A DNA stretch of 64,000 bases from Luteipulveratus flavus (lineage in GTDB: Bacteria > Actinomycetota > Actinomycetes > Actinomycetales > Dermatophilaceae), in NCBI RefSeq assembly GCF_029439465.1, contig NZ_JAROAV010000044.1, positions 27,229-91,228 of the forward strand. The letters run 5' to 3'. Positions within the stretch are counted from its first letter, which is position 1; each line of letters opens with the position of its first letter. The notes beneath the pieces are model-generated. The model searched no databases and had not been told where the DNA came from. It was given only the letters and a program-made list of their open reading frames with translations. A program made the position numbers and the translations under genes. This document shows positions 1 through 8,663 of this stretch, piece by piece.

Positions 1-959
1 TACGGCACGCCCAGGTCCTGGATCGAGGTGAAGAACCCGGCGGCCTCCGCCTCCTGGACGGTGCCGAAGTTGACCAGGTCGCCGGAGTCGACGACCGCGT
101 CGATCTTCTCGTCGGCGATGAGGCGCTTGATGATGGGGTACTGGTTCGCACCGTGGATGTCGCTCACCAGCAGCAGCCGGACCGCCGGCGCCTGGTTGAG
201 CTCCTGCGGCACGAGCGAGTCCTGCAGCGACTGCGACAGCGCGAGCACGTTCGTGACGTACCGGGAGACCTGCTGCGCCCGCGTACGGACGTCGGTCAGC
301 AGCCCCGCGTTCGAGCGGACGGTGCCGAGCAGGCTGGTCGCCCGGATCGTCGCCACCCGGTCGCCGCGGTAGGTCTGCCACCCGGCGAGCGTCGGGACGA
401 GCACGCCGATGACCGCCGCGACGGCGACGACCCGGATCTGGCGACCACTCGGTCGGCGGTGGTGACGCCGGCCCAGCGCCAGCAGCGTCAGCATCGCCGC
501 CTCCGCGAGCAGCAACCCGGCGCCGAACCGTACGGCGACGCCGACGAGCGCCGACCGGGCCGCGTCCCGGATCTCCGCGTCCGACGGGCGGAACGTGTCG
601 ACCGACAGCGACTCGCGCGCGAACAGGTCGGTGACGTCCCGCTTGACCTGCGGATCGACCTGGATGCCCGGGGCCGGGACGGGGCTGTCGAAGTGCACGT
701 CCACGTCCCCGAACACGGTCGAGGCCTTCAGGGTGGACGACGGCCAGGCGTGCAGGACGACGTCCGCGCGGTAGTACGTCGTCTGCACCTGCGTCGGCAG
801 CACGGTGGTGGTGGCGATGCCGGCGAGGTAGCCGACCAGCGCCAGCACCAGGACCCCGACGAGGATCAGCAGCCGCCGCATCCACGGGCGCAGGCGTGCC
901 ACAGCGGGTACCGGCACCGCCGTCGCGCCACTCTCGGTCACACCGCTCTCCGTCCGCAT
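1..959 (-). CDS. Membrane-anchored metallophosphoesterase, 3' end cut off by the window edge
   Basis: The first 319 residues are visible, starting at ATG 957-959; the stop lies outside the window. Hydrophobic segments at about residues 29-50, 138-162 and 177-194 predict an N-terminal membrane region with a soluble extracytoplasmic loop between the first two. The calcineurin-like metal site starts at residue 267 with DIHG (262-270, preceded by the strand RLLLVS) and continues with GDLVNFG at 293-299, which are the first two metal-binding blocks of the metallophosphoesterase superfamily. The remaining His/Asn blocks would be in the missing part. A phosphoester hydrolase working at or outside the membrane is the likely role, but the substrate cannot be inferred. 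The gene is divergent from the LuxR regulator at 1131. Confidence 0.85.
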   Translation of the reverse strand, partial: MRTESGVTESGATAVPVPAVARLRPWMRRLLILVGVLVLALVGYLAGIATTTVLPTQVQTTYYRADVVLHAWPSSTLKASTVFGDVDVHFDSPVPAPGIQVDPQVKRDVTDLFARESLSVDTFRPSDAEIRDAARSALVGVAVRFGAGLLLAEAAMLTLLALGRRHHRRPSGRQIRVVAVAAVIGVLVPTLAGWQTYRGDRVATIRATSLLGTVRSNAGLLTDVRTRAQQVSRYVTNVLALSQSLQDSLVPQELNQAPAVRLLLVSDIHGANQYPIIKRLIADEKIDAVVDSGDLVNFGTVQEAEAAGFFTSIQDLGVP

Positions 960-1130
960 CGAGGACGCTCCCACCCTAGGGACCGGTCCGGCGCGGGAGG
1001 TACGGCTCGTCGGTCTCCGCCGTCCACCTGCGAACGCGCCTACAGTGGGAGAACAGCACCCTGTAGCACACCCGGAGCCACCCTTTCGGGTGAACCCGCA
1101 TCACCCGCCGAGCAAGGCAGGTTGGGGCCC

Positions 1131-1799
1131 GTGAGCCAGAGCGAACCGTTGCGCATCTCGGTCGTCACCGAGTACAGCGCGATCGTGCGCGGCCTGCACG
1201 CCATGCTCCACCGGCACGAGTCACGGGTGATGATCGTGGACCAGGACCTGGACGGGGACAACCCACGACAGGTCGACATCGCCCTCTACGACACCTTCGC
1301 CCAGGACCAGGGTGGCACCGGTGAGGTTGCGCGGCTCGCCCGCCACCCCCGGGTCGGCAGGGTCGCCGTCCTGACCTGGAACTTCGACGAGGAGCTGGTG
1401 CAGCAGGCGCTGTCCCGCGGAGCCAGCGGGTACCTCGCCCGGTCGCTGCCCGCCGCCGCTCTCGTCGACGCACTCGAACGCGTCCACCGCGGCGAGACGG
1501 TGGTGTCCACGCCGACCGGCCACGGTCAGGTCGCCGGGGAGTGGCCCGGGCGCGAGGAGGCGCTCGCGCCGCGCGAGGCCGAGGTGCTGGCGCTGATCAC
1601 CCAGGGCCTGCCCAACACGGTGATCGCCGCGCAGACCCACCTGTCCATCAACTCGGTGAAGTCCTACATCCGCACGGCGTACCGCAAGATCGGCGTGACC
1701 AGCCGGAGCCAGGCGGTGCTGTGGGGGGTCCGGCACGGGTTCGAGCCGGACCGCCGGCGCCACCGCCCCGTCGGCGGCGCGACGATCGCCTCCCTCTGA
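1131..1799 (+). CDS. LuxR/NarL-type regulator with a degenerate receiver domain
   Basis: This 222-residue protein has the layout of a NarL/FixJ response regulator: a receiver-like domain at residues 6-125 and a LuxR helix-turn-helix at about 145-205 (LAPREAEVLALITQG, then a recognition helix with SINSVKSYIRTAYRKIG). The usual Asp pair after the first strand is replaced by Thr-Glu (VVTEYSAIVRG), although an Asp is still present at the expected phosphorylation strand (IALYDTF). The switch may therefore be phosphorylation-independent. No histidine kinase gene is adjacent. GTG 1131 was chosen because it places the receiver strand near the N-terminus; longer versions of this frame run antisense to the upstream gene. 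Confidence 0.8.
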   Translation: MSQSEPLRISVVTEYSAIVRGLHAMLHRHESRVMIVDQDLDGDNPRQVDIALYDTFAQDQGGTGEVARLARHPRVGRVAVLTWNFDEELVQQALSRGASGYLARSLPAAALVDALERVHRGETVVSTPTGHGQVAGEWPGREEALAPREAEVLALITQGLPNTVIAAQTHLSINSVKSYIRTAYRKIGVTSRSQAVLWGVRHGFEPDRRRHRPVGGATIASL

Positions 1800-1837
1800 C
1801 GGCCCGCCGCCACCGCGCCCCCACCCCCCAGCCAGAC

Positions 1838-1895
1838 AACTGAGTCATTCACATCTGACCGCCTTGCGTGTGCGTCAGATTCGAGTGACTCAGTT
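1838..1895. repeat. Dispersed palindrome family A, copy 1 (terminator-like hairpin)
   Basis: Two 22-bp arms (1838-1859 and 1874-1895) with three mismatches flank a 14-nt loop. The arms begin AACTGAGTCA and end TGACTCAGTT. The element sits between the convergent ends of the LuxR-type regulator and the LigD-like gene, so it probably ends transcription from both sides. A second copy with the same arm and loop lengths is at 25138-25195. Confidence 0.85.
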
Positions 1896-1950
1896 ACCTG
1901 GCCGGGCGGGGCGCACGGGGCGGGCGGTGCCGGGCGGACGGGGCGCGCGC

Positions 1951-2919
1951 TCAGGCGTCCTCGGCAGGTGGCGGCTCGGCGCCCTGCGCCTCGTCCCGCT
2001 CGGCCCACTCCAGCAGCGTGTCCAGCCGGTACGCGGTCGCGTCGATGTCAGCGTGCAGGTCGCCCAGGTCGGCGTACCGGGCGGGCACCGTCGCGATGGT
2101 CAGCTCGCGCGGCTCGACGTCGTCCACCTCGTCCCAGCGGATCGGGGTGGAGACGGTCGCCTCGGGGTTGCCGCGCACGGAGTACGCGCTCGCGATGGTG
2201 TGGTCCCGGGTGTTCTGGTTGTAGTCGACGAACACCGTCGTCGGGTCGCGGTCCTTGCGCCACCAGGTGGTGGTGACGTCCTCCGGGGCCCGTCGCTCGA
2301 CCTCGCGCGCGAACGCGAACGCAGCCCGGCGCACGTCCTGGAAGCCCCACTCCGGCTCGATCCGGACGTACACGTGCAGCCCGGATCCGCCCGACGTCTT
2401 CGGAAAGCCTTGCACACCAAGGTCGTTCAGCACCTCGTGCGCAACGTGCGCAACCCGCCGTACGCGGTCGAACGGGCAGTCCGGCATCGGGTCCAGGTCG
2501 ATGCGCCACTCGTCCGGGCGCTCGGTGTCGGCGCGCCGGGAGTTCCACGGGTGGAACTCGACCGTCGACATCTGCACCGCCCAGATCACGCTGGCGAGCT
2601 CGGTGACGCACAGCTCGTCGGCGGTGCGTCCCCACCTCGGGAAGTGCAGCTCGACGGTCTCGACCCAGTCGGGCGCGCCGCGGGGGAGCCGCTTCTGGTG
2701 GACCTTCTCGCCGGTGACGCCGGTGGGGTAGCGGTGCAGCATGCAGGGCCGCTCGCGCAGTGCGTTGACGATGCCGTCGCCGACGGAGAGGTAGTAGCTC
2801 GCGAGGTCCAGCTTGGTCTCACCGCGCGCCGGGAAGTACACGCGGTCGGGGTTGGAGATGCGCACGGTGCGCTCGCCGACGGTCAGCTCGGTGGCGGGTG
2901 AGCCGCCCTTGCTCGCCAT
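1951..2919 (-). CDS. LigD-type polymerase/primase domain protein (stand-alone)
   Basis: This 322-residue protein matches the archaeo-eukaryotic primase-like polymerase domain of bacterial DNA ligase D, used in non-homologous end joining. Visible signatures are the metal-binding pair in RIDLDP (about residue 139), the SGGSGLHVYV block (about 177), which carries the nucleotide-contacting His, and DYNQN (about 230). The N-terminal segment GERTVRISNPDRVYFP is also typical of this family. No ligase or nuclease domain and no ku gene are present here, so it is a single-domain version. It starts nine bases after the LysR gene stops, on the same strand, so the two are probably cotranscribed. It could fill ends or gaps during repair together with partners encoded elsewhere. 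Confidence 0.9.
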   Translation of the reverse strand: MASKGGSPATELTVGERTVRISNPDRVYFPARGETKLDLASYYLSVGDGIVNALRERPCMLHRYPTGVTGEKVHQKRLPRGAPDWVETVELHFPRWGRTADELCVTELASVIWAVQMSTVEFHPWNSRRADTERPDEWRIDLDPMPDCPFDRVRRVAHVAHEVLNDLGVQGFPKTSGGSGLHVYVRIEPEWGFQDVRRAAFAFAREVERRAPEDVTTTWWRKDRDPTTVFVDYNQNTRDHTIASAYSVRGNPEATVSTPIRWDEVDDVEPRELTIATVPARYADLGDLHADIDATAYRLDTLLEWAERDEAQGAEPPPAEDA

Positions 2920-2928
2920 GCACCGACC

Positions 2929-3831
2929 CTACGGGTGGTCGGCCCGGGCGCGCAGCGCGTCGATCAGGGTGCGGATCGCCGGTCGCCGCGACGACGCGCG
3001 CCGGCACACCGTGAACACCCGCCGTACGGGCCGCTCACCGCGCAGGGGGACCGTCCGGACCGTGCTCGGCAGGTCCGGACGGCCGAGTCGCGGCAGCGTG
3101 CTCACCCCGAGTCCGGCCGCGACGACCGCGATCTGCGAGGGGTACTCGTCGACTCGGTGGACGATGTCAGGGATCCGGCCGCGCGCAGCCATCTGGGAGC
3201 GCAGCCACTGGCTGCAGATGCTCCCGTCGTTGGTGTCGATGATCCACGGCGCGTCGAGCAGGTCGTCGATGAGGACGTCGTCGCGGCCGGCGAGCGGATG
3301 CTCGGCGGGCAGCAGGACGTCGACGGGGTCCTCCATCAGCGGCGCCTGGCTCAGATGCGCGGGGAGGTCGATCGGCGAGTCCACCCAGTCGTGCGCGATC
3401 GCGAGGTCGGCGTGCCCGGCCTCGATGCGTTCGGTGGTGCGGATCCAGGTCTCTTCCATCAGCACGGTGAGGTCCGGTGTGGTACGCCGCAGCTCGCCGA
3501 GCGCCGGACCGACCAGACCGCGAATCGCGGTGGGAAAGCACAGGACTCGCAAAGTCCCGGCCACCCCTGACCGCAGCTCTTCGAGGTCCGCGCTCGCCTG
3601 CTCGGTGGTGGTGAGGATGCTGTCCGTCGCGTCGGCGAGCACGAGGCCGGCGTCGGTCAGGATGACGCCGCGGCCGGCGCGTTCGAGCAGGGGCGAGCGG
3701 ACCTCGCGCTCGAGCTTGCCGATCTGCTGGCTGACCGCCGACGGCGTGAAGCCCAGGGCGTCCGCCGCGGCGGCCACGGAGCCGTGCTGCCGGACCGCGT
3801 GCAGGGCCCTCAGACGCTGGAGATCGAACAT
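2929..3831 (-). CDS. LysR-family transcriptional regulator
   Basis: A 300-residue protein of standard LysR length. Residues 1-60 form the winged helix-turn-helix (LRALHAVRQHGSVAAAADAL, then FTPSAVSQQIGKLE). The rest is a periplasmic-binding-protein-like effector domain (RVLCFPTAIRGLVGPAL onward). It is followed after 9 bp by the LigD-like gene and is divergent from the two small membrane-protein genes starting at 3946. The 114-bp divergent gap is the natural place for LysR operators. Which direction it controls, and its ligand, are not evident. Confidence 0.88.
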   Translation of the reverse strand: MFDLQRLRALHAVRQHGSVAAAADALGFTPSAVSQQIGKLEREVRSPLLERAGRGVILTDAGLVLADATDSILTTTEQASADLEELRSGVAGTLRVLCFPTAIRGLVGPALGELRRTTPDLTVLMEETWIRTTERIEAGHADLAIAHDWVDSPIDLPAHLSQAPLMEDPVDVLLPAEHPLAGRDDVLIDDLLDAPWIIDTNDGSICSQWLRSQMAARGRIPDIVHRVDEYPSQIAVVAAGLGVSTLPRLGRPDLPSTVRTVPLRGERPVRRVFTVCRRASSRRPAIRTLIDALRARADHP

Positions 3832-3945
3832 GAAGCAATGCTAACGGGTACACCTCAAGAATGCGCGCTGGTGCTAAACGGTCATCGGGCCCAACCTGGA
3901 CTCCGGACGCCTTCGGACGGAGGCTTCGGATCAGGAGGAAAGACC

Positions 3946-4164
3946 ATGGCTGCACTGTTCGTCATCGCCCTGGTCGCCGGGATCGTCGCGGCGATCGAGC
4001 ACACCCAGCGGCGGGTGCGCGCCGCCGGTCCGCCGCCCCAGCCGGGCACGCGGGACGGCGACCGGGTCCGCGCCGACCTCGCCGCCCTGGAGGCCACTCC
4101 GGCGCGGCCCGTCCAGCACCGTCCGACCGGGCGGGTGCACCTGCGTCCCGCGGGGTTCCGGTGA
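3946..4164 (+). CDS. Small membrane protein, first of a coupled pair
   Basis: A 72-residue protein preceded by a strong ribosome binding site (CAGGAGGAAAG, seven to nine bases upstream of ATG 3946). Residues 3-18 (LFVIALVAGIVAAIEH) form one hydrophobic segment, followed by a basic, proline-rich tail. Its stop codon overlaps the start of the next gene (GTGATGG), so the two are translationally coupled. I do not recognise the family. Being divergent from a LysR gene suggests it could be that regulator's target. Confidence 0.6.
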   Translation: MAALFVIALVAGIVAAIEHTQRRVRAAGPPPQPGTRDGDRVRADLAALEATPARPVQHRPTGRVHLRPAGFR

Positions 4165-4385
4165 TGGCCGCCCTGGCGATGCTGCCCGTGATCGGGGTCG
4201 TCCTGAGCATGATCGTCGGGTCGCTGGCCGCGATCGGGCGCATCGCGACGCCGGCGGCCGAGCGCGCGCCGCTGCGACGCTGGCGGCTGCGTGAGGTGGC
4301 GGCCAACGCCTCCATCGGCCGGCGCGAGTGGGCGCTCGCCCTCGACACCGCGTACCGCCGCAACCCCTCCAGCACCGCTGGCTGA
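4164..4385 (+). CDS. Small membrane protein, second of a coupled pair
   Basis: A 73-residue protein starting at ATG 4164, which overlaps the upstream stop by one base. Residues 2-26 (AALAMLPVIGVVLSMIVG and on) are hydrophobic, followed by an Arg-rich cytoplasmic-looking tail ending in an RREWALALDTAYRR segment. Like its partner it has a single membrane segment and a positively charged C-terminus. I do not recognise it. The conserved reading frame, coupling and strong upstream ribosome binding site support a real gene. Confidence 0.58.
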   Translation: MAALAMLPVIGVVLSMIVGSLAAIGRIATPAAERAPLRRWRLREVAANASIGRREWALALDTAYRRNPSSTAG

Positions 4386-4413
4386 GGCCGACTCACCCGC
4401 ACACCCCCTTCGG

Positions 4414-4472
4414 CCGAGTGCGCGTGTCCTGTGCGATTCCGTGCGAATAAGCAGCAGGACACGCGCACTCGG
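4414..4472. terminator. Perfect 18-bp inverted repeat, bidirectional terminator
   Basis: Arms CCGAGTGCGCGTGTCCTG (4414-4431) and its exact complement (4455-4472) flank a 23-nt loop. It lies between the convergent ends of the micro-membrane pair (4385) and the MMPL gene (4491). No T-run follows, as is common in high-GC actinobacteria. Confidence 0.8.
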
Positions 4473-4490
4473 TCAGGAAAGGGGAGAGGG

Positions 4491-6746
4491 TCAGTGCGAG
4501 AAGCGGACCTTCGGCAGGACGCGCGCCAACCAGGCCGGCGTGTGCCACGCGGCGCGGCCGGTCACCCGCAGCACCACCGGCAGCAGCACGAGCCGGATGC
4601 ACAGGGCGTCCAGGAACACGGCGACGGCCAGGATGATGCCCATCTCCTTGGGTGCGAGCGGGCCGGACAGCGCGAACGTCAGGAACACCGCGACCATCAC
4701 GCCGGCGGCGGCCACGACGACGCGCCCGGACGTTCGCAGCGCCTCGCGCATCGCGTGCTGCGGGTCGCCGGAGCTGTCGTAGTGCTCGCGGGCCGCGGAC
4801 AGCAGGAACAGGGTGTAGTCCATCGCGACGCCGGTCAGCATCGCGCCGAAGAACAGCGGCCCCCAGGCGTCGACGAAGCCCTGCGGCTCGAAGCTCAGCG
4901 GCCCGGACAGGTGGCCGTCCCCGAAGATCAGCTTCGCGACACCGAACGCCGCCGCGATGGAGGCGAGGTTGGTGATCGTCCCGACGGCGGCCACCAGCGG
5001 GCTGCCGAGCGCGACGAGCAGCAGCAGGAACCCGAGCCCGACGAGCAGCCCGAAGACCAGCGGCGTCCGCGAGGACAGCACCTTCTCCAGGTCGTGGTTC
5101 TCGGCGGCGGCCCCGCCGACGAGGGCTCCCGGCGGCAGCTCGGACCGGATGCGGTCGATGGTCGCGCCGGTCGCGGGTGCGGACGCGTCGGTGGTCGGGA
5201 TCGCCATGGTCATGGACCAGCCGCCGCTCTCCCCGACGGGCTGGGTCGCCGCGATGCCGGAGTCCTTCGCCAGAGCCGCGCGGGCGCGGTCGGTCTCCGA
5301 GGTCGGGGTCAGGACCTGCAGTGTGCCGGGAGCGCCGGGCCCGAACGCCTCGGTGACCTGCGCGTATCCCGCGCGAGCCGACTGGTCTGCCGGGATGATC
5401 GAGATCGACGGCATGCCCGTACGCAGACCGAGGGCCGGCGCCGCGAGCGCGGCGAGGGCGATCAGGACGACCGCACCCGCGGTCCACGGCCGGCGGTGCA
5501 GCAGCGCGCCCCACCGGTCCATCAGCCGGTCCATGCCGCGCGGAGCGGACGGTGCGGTGACCTCGGTGCCGGTCCCACGGCCGCGGCGACGCAGCCGACC
5601 GGGGAGGCGTACGCGGCCGGCGTCGATCCGGGTACCGAGCCTGCCCAGGACGGCCGGCAGCAGGGTGAGGGTTGCCGCGAGGACCGCGACGACCGCCAGC
5701 ATGATGCCGAGCGCCATCGAGCGGAACGCCGGGCTGGGGACGAGCAGGACCGTGGAGAGGGAGACGAGCACGGTGGCGCCGGAGAAGGCGACCGCCTTGC
5801 CGGCGGTGCCCATCGTCTCCGCGACGGCGTCGACCGCGGCGGCGCGGTCACCGGGCACGGCACCACGACGGGCGAGCGCGGCGCGGAACCGCACGACCAG
5901 GAAGAGCGCGTAGTCGATCCCGAGTGCGAGCGCGAACATCATCGCGAAGTTGAGCGCCCAGACGCTGACCGGCGCGACGTGGGTCGCGATGACCAGGGCG
6001 CCGGCCGCGGTGAGCAGACCGACGATGGTGAGCATCAGCGGAAGCCCGGCGGCGACGAGGCCGCCGAACGCGATGACCAGGACGACCAGGGTCACCGGCC
6101 AGGACAGGACCTCCGACCGGATCATCGCGGTGTGGTTGACCTCGTTGAAGTTCGACCACAGGGCGCTACTGCCGGTGAGGTTCACCGACACGCCGGGCGT
6201 CGCCAGGTCTGCCAGCGGCTTCCCGAGGTCGTCCGCGGCGCGGACCATCGTGTTCGGGTCGGCGGCGGCGCCGGCCTGGACGATCGCCGTACGGCCGTCG
6301 CGGGACAGGCTCGAGCCCGGTTGCGGCCCGGTCACCGTGCTGACCCGGGGGTCGCCCTTCAGCAGCTGCTCGACCTGAGCGATGACGTGCTGCGCCTCGC
6401 GGTCGTTCGCGATCGGTCCGTCCGCGCGGCGCACCACCACCTGCAGTGCGGTCGAGCCGTTGCCCTGGAAGTGCTGCTGGACGACGTCGCGCGCCTGGAC
6501 CGACTGGCTGCCGCTGTCCTGCCAGCCCGCGCCGGCGAGCGCGGTCTCGACCTTCGGGGCGAAGGCGCCGAAGACCACCAGGACGAGCACCCAGAGCGCG
6601 AGGACGCGACCGAGGTGGGAGGCGGACCACGCGCCGAGGCGGGCGAGTCCGCGCGGCGAGGTGTCGTTCGGGGGAGCGCCGGTCTCGGGCGGTGCCGGCG
6701 GATCGATGACGGTCTGATGGCGCGTCGAGGTCAACGGGATCTCCAT
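4491..6746 (-). CDS. MMPL/RND-family membrane transporter
   Basis: This 751-residue protein has the duplicated RND/MMPL layout: a first membrane helix at about 45-63, a large extracytoplasmic loop to about 215, five helices between about 215 and 365, then a second copy of the same arrangement in the C-terminal half. ALGIDYALFLVVRFR (about residue 278) and the matching MDYTLFLLSAARE block (about 655) are the paired loop motifs of this family. Actinobacterial MMPL proteins export lipids or hydrophobic compounds by proton antiport. It is divergent from thioredoxin, DUF302 and a CsoR-like repressor, and the shared intergenic region carries three repressor-like sites, so it is probably part of the same regulon. 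Confidence 0.9.
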   Translation of the reverse strand: MEIPLTSTRHQTVIDPPAPPETGAPPNDTSPRGLARLGAWSASHLGRVLALWVLVLVVFGAFAPKVETALAGAGWQDSGSQSVQARDVVQQHFQGNGSTALQVVVRRADGPIANDREAQHVIAQVEQLLKGDPRVSTVTGPQPGSSLSRDGRTAIVQAGAAADPNTMVRAADDLGKPLADLATPGVSVNLTGSSALWSNFNEVNHTAMIRSEVLSWPVTLVVLVIAFGGLVAAGLPLMLTIVGLLTAAGALVIATHVAPVSVWALNFAMMFALALGIDYALFLVVRFRAALARRGAVPGDRAAAVDAVAETMGTAGKAVAFSGATVLVSLSTVLLVPSPAFRSMALGIMLAVVAVLAATLTLLPAVLGRLGTRIDAGRVRLPGRLRRRGRGTGTEVTAPSAPRGMDRLMDRWGALLHRRPWTAGAVVLIALAALAAPALGLRTGMPSISIIPADQSARAGYAQVTEAFGPGAPGTLQVLTPTSETDRARAALAKDSGIAATQPVGESGGWSMTMAIPTTDASAPATGATIDRIRSELPPGALVGGAAAENHDLEKVLSSRTPLVFGLLVGLGFLLLLVALGSPLVAAVGTITNLASIAAAFGVAKLIFGDGHLSGPLSFEPQGFVDAWGPLFFGAMLTGVAMDYTLFLLSAAREHYDSSGDPQHAMREALRTSGRVVVAAAGVMVAVFLTFALSGPLAPKEMGIILAVAVFLDALCIRLVLLPVVLRVTGRAAWHTPAWLARVLPKVRFSH

Positions 6747-6797
6747 GGTGGGCGGGGTCGTCGATACGGCCTGGGGTATGAAGTCGCCCCGACGCTA

Positions 6798-6813
6798 GTA
6801 CCCCAGGGGGTAT
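6798..6813. promoter_or_regulatory. CsoR/CstR-type operator candidate 1
   Basis: GTACCCCAGGGGGTAT is a near-perfect palindrome of the ATACCCC/GGGGTAT type bound by CsoR-family repressors. It is 51 bp upstream of the MMPL start. An extra half-site, CTGGGGTATG, lies at 6771-6780. Confidence 0.7.
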
Positions 6814-6854
6814 CTGTGTCAACTCGGCGAACCATCGTGCGGTCCGCGAGTGAC

Positions 6855-6870
6855 ATACCCCACAGGGCAT
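6855..6870. promoter_or_regulatory. CsoR/CstR-type operator candidate 2
   Basis: ATACCCCACAGGGCAT shares the ATACCCC half-site and a slightly degenerate second half with the two flanking sites. It sits near the middle of the divergent MMPL/thioredoxin region. Confidence 0.6.
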
Positions 6871-6911
6871 AGTGCGCGGTGCGGGAATGACTCGCCGTGG
6901 ACCAGCGCTAC

Positions 6912-6927
6912 ATACCCCAGCAGGTAT
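6912..6927. promoter_or_regulatory. CsoR/CstR-type operator candidate 3, over the thioredoxin promoter
   Basis: ATACCCCAGCAGGTAT is 28 bp upstream of the thioredoxin start and overlaps a TATATGAT stretch (6925-6932) that could be a -10 box. This placement fits direct promoter blockage by the repressor encoded downstream. Confidence 0.68.
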
Positions 6928-6955
6928 ATGATCAACGGACGCAAGGAGCACTGTC

Positions 6956-7312
6956 ATGAGCACGCAGAACCTCACCCGAGCCGACTTCGAGCCCACCGTC
7001 ACCGGGGGCGGCATCGTCCTCGTCGACTTCTGGGCGTCCTGGTGCGGCCCGTGCCGCCAGTTCGCGCCCGTGTACGAAGCGGCGTCGGAGCAGCACCCCG
7101 ACATCGTGTTCGGCAAGGTCGACACCGAGGCCGAGCAGGAGCTCGCGGCCGCCGCCGACATCACGTCCATCCCGACCCTGATGGCGTTCCGCGACGGCGT
7201 CCTCGTCTTCGCCCAGCCCGGAGCGCTCCCCGCGAGCGCCCTGAACGACGTCATCCGGGCCGTGCGCGACCTGGACATGGACGACGTCCGCGCCCAGCTC
7301 GCCACCGCCTGA
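6956..7312 (+). CDS. Thioredoxin
   Basis: A 118-residue thioredoxin-fold protein with the WCGPC redox site at about residues 31-35 and the cis-proline in SIPTLMAF (about 75-82). AAGGAG lies eight bases before ATG 6956. It reduces protein disulfides or persulfides in the cytoplasm. It is the first gene of a three-gene operon with a DUF302 protein and a CsoR-family repressor, behind a CsoR-type operator, which suggests a specialised role in sulfane-sulfur, copper or thiol stress rather than the general housekeeping thioredoxin. Confidence 0.92.
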   Translation: MSTQNLTRADFEPTVTGGGIVLVDFWASWCGPCRQFAPVYEAASEQHPDIVFGKVDTEAEQELAAAADITSIPTLMAFRDGVLVFAQPGALPASALNDVIRAVRDLDMDDVRAQLATA

Positions 7313-7335
7313 CCTGACCGAGCCGACCGACGTGA

Positions 7336-8037
<702 letters not shown>

Positions 8038-8079
8038 TCCGCGCCGACCGCTGGGCGAGGGCCTGACCGGCCGGTGCGC

Positions 8080-8565
8080 TCAGAGGAAGCGGTGCATCAC
8101 GTGCAGGCCGACGAGCCCGTCCGTGGGGTGCCGGAACGCCTGCGGCACGGTGCCGATGACCGAGAACCCGAGCGACTCGTACAGCCCGACCGCCCCGACG
8201 TTGCTCGCGGCGACCGCGTTGAACTGGATGGCGCTGAACCCCGCAGCCCGCGCCCAGTCGAGGCTGTGCTCGACCAGCGCCCGGCCGACCCCGCGTCCGC
8301 GCGCCCCGCGGCTCACCATGTAGCTCGCGGTCGCGACGTGGTCGTGCGGACGCGGCCGGTTGGCGCCCATCTTGGCGGTGCCGAGGTAGGTGTCGCCGTC
8401 GGTCGCGACCACGGTGAGTCCCGGCGGCTGCTCGATCCAGATGCTCCTCAGCGTCTCGACCGAGGTGTCCGGGTCGTACGGGAACGTGTCGGCCGAGCGG
8501 ACGACGTCCAGGACGATGGGTGCGACGCCTGCCCAGTCGGCGTCGGCGTACGGCCTGATCTGCAT
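8080..8565 (-). CDS. GNAT-family N-acetyltransferase
   Basis: A 161-residue GNAT protein. The acetyl-CoA-binding motif A is SRGARGRGVGRALVEHSLDWA (the RGxGxG/A loop at about 90-97), and the C-terminal SNVGAVGLYESLGF segment is motif B. The N-terminus MQIRPYADADWAGV is typical of the family and fixes the start at 8565. The target amine is unknown. It converges with the CsoR-like gene and is divergent from a VOC-family gene. Confidence 0.88.
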   Translation of the reverse strand: MQIRPYADADWAGVAPIVLDVVRSADTFPYDPDTSVETLRSIWIEQPPGLTVVATDGDTYLGTAKMGANRPRPHDHVATASYMVSRGARGRGVGRALVEHSLDWARAAGFSAIQFNAVAASNVGAVGLYESLGFSVIGTVPQAFRHPTDGLVGLHVMHRFL

Positions 8566-8663
8566 GGGTCCACTGGACCAGAGAGGTTCTGGGCCTGCGG
8601 CGCCGGGTCCGCCGGCCCGGAAACCGGGTGCCGCGGCGGTGGGTGCCGCCCTACCGTGCACAG

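Noticed and set aside
153..1130. Long N-terminal extension of the LuxR-type regulator frame
   Set aside because: The extension overlaps the oppositely oriented metallophosphoesterase gene and is Arg-rich shadow sequence; GTG 1131 starts the domain.
4431..6872. An 813-residue open frame on the plus strand
   Set aside because: It is a GC-rich shadow antisense to the MMPL gene, with Arg/Gly/Asp-rich low-complexity content and no domain.
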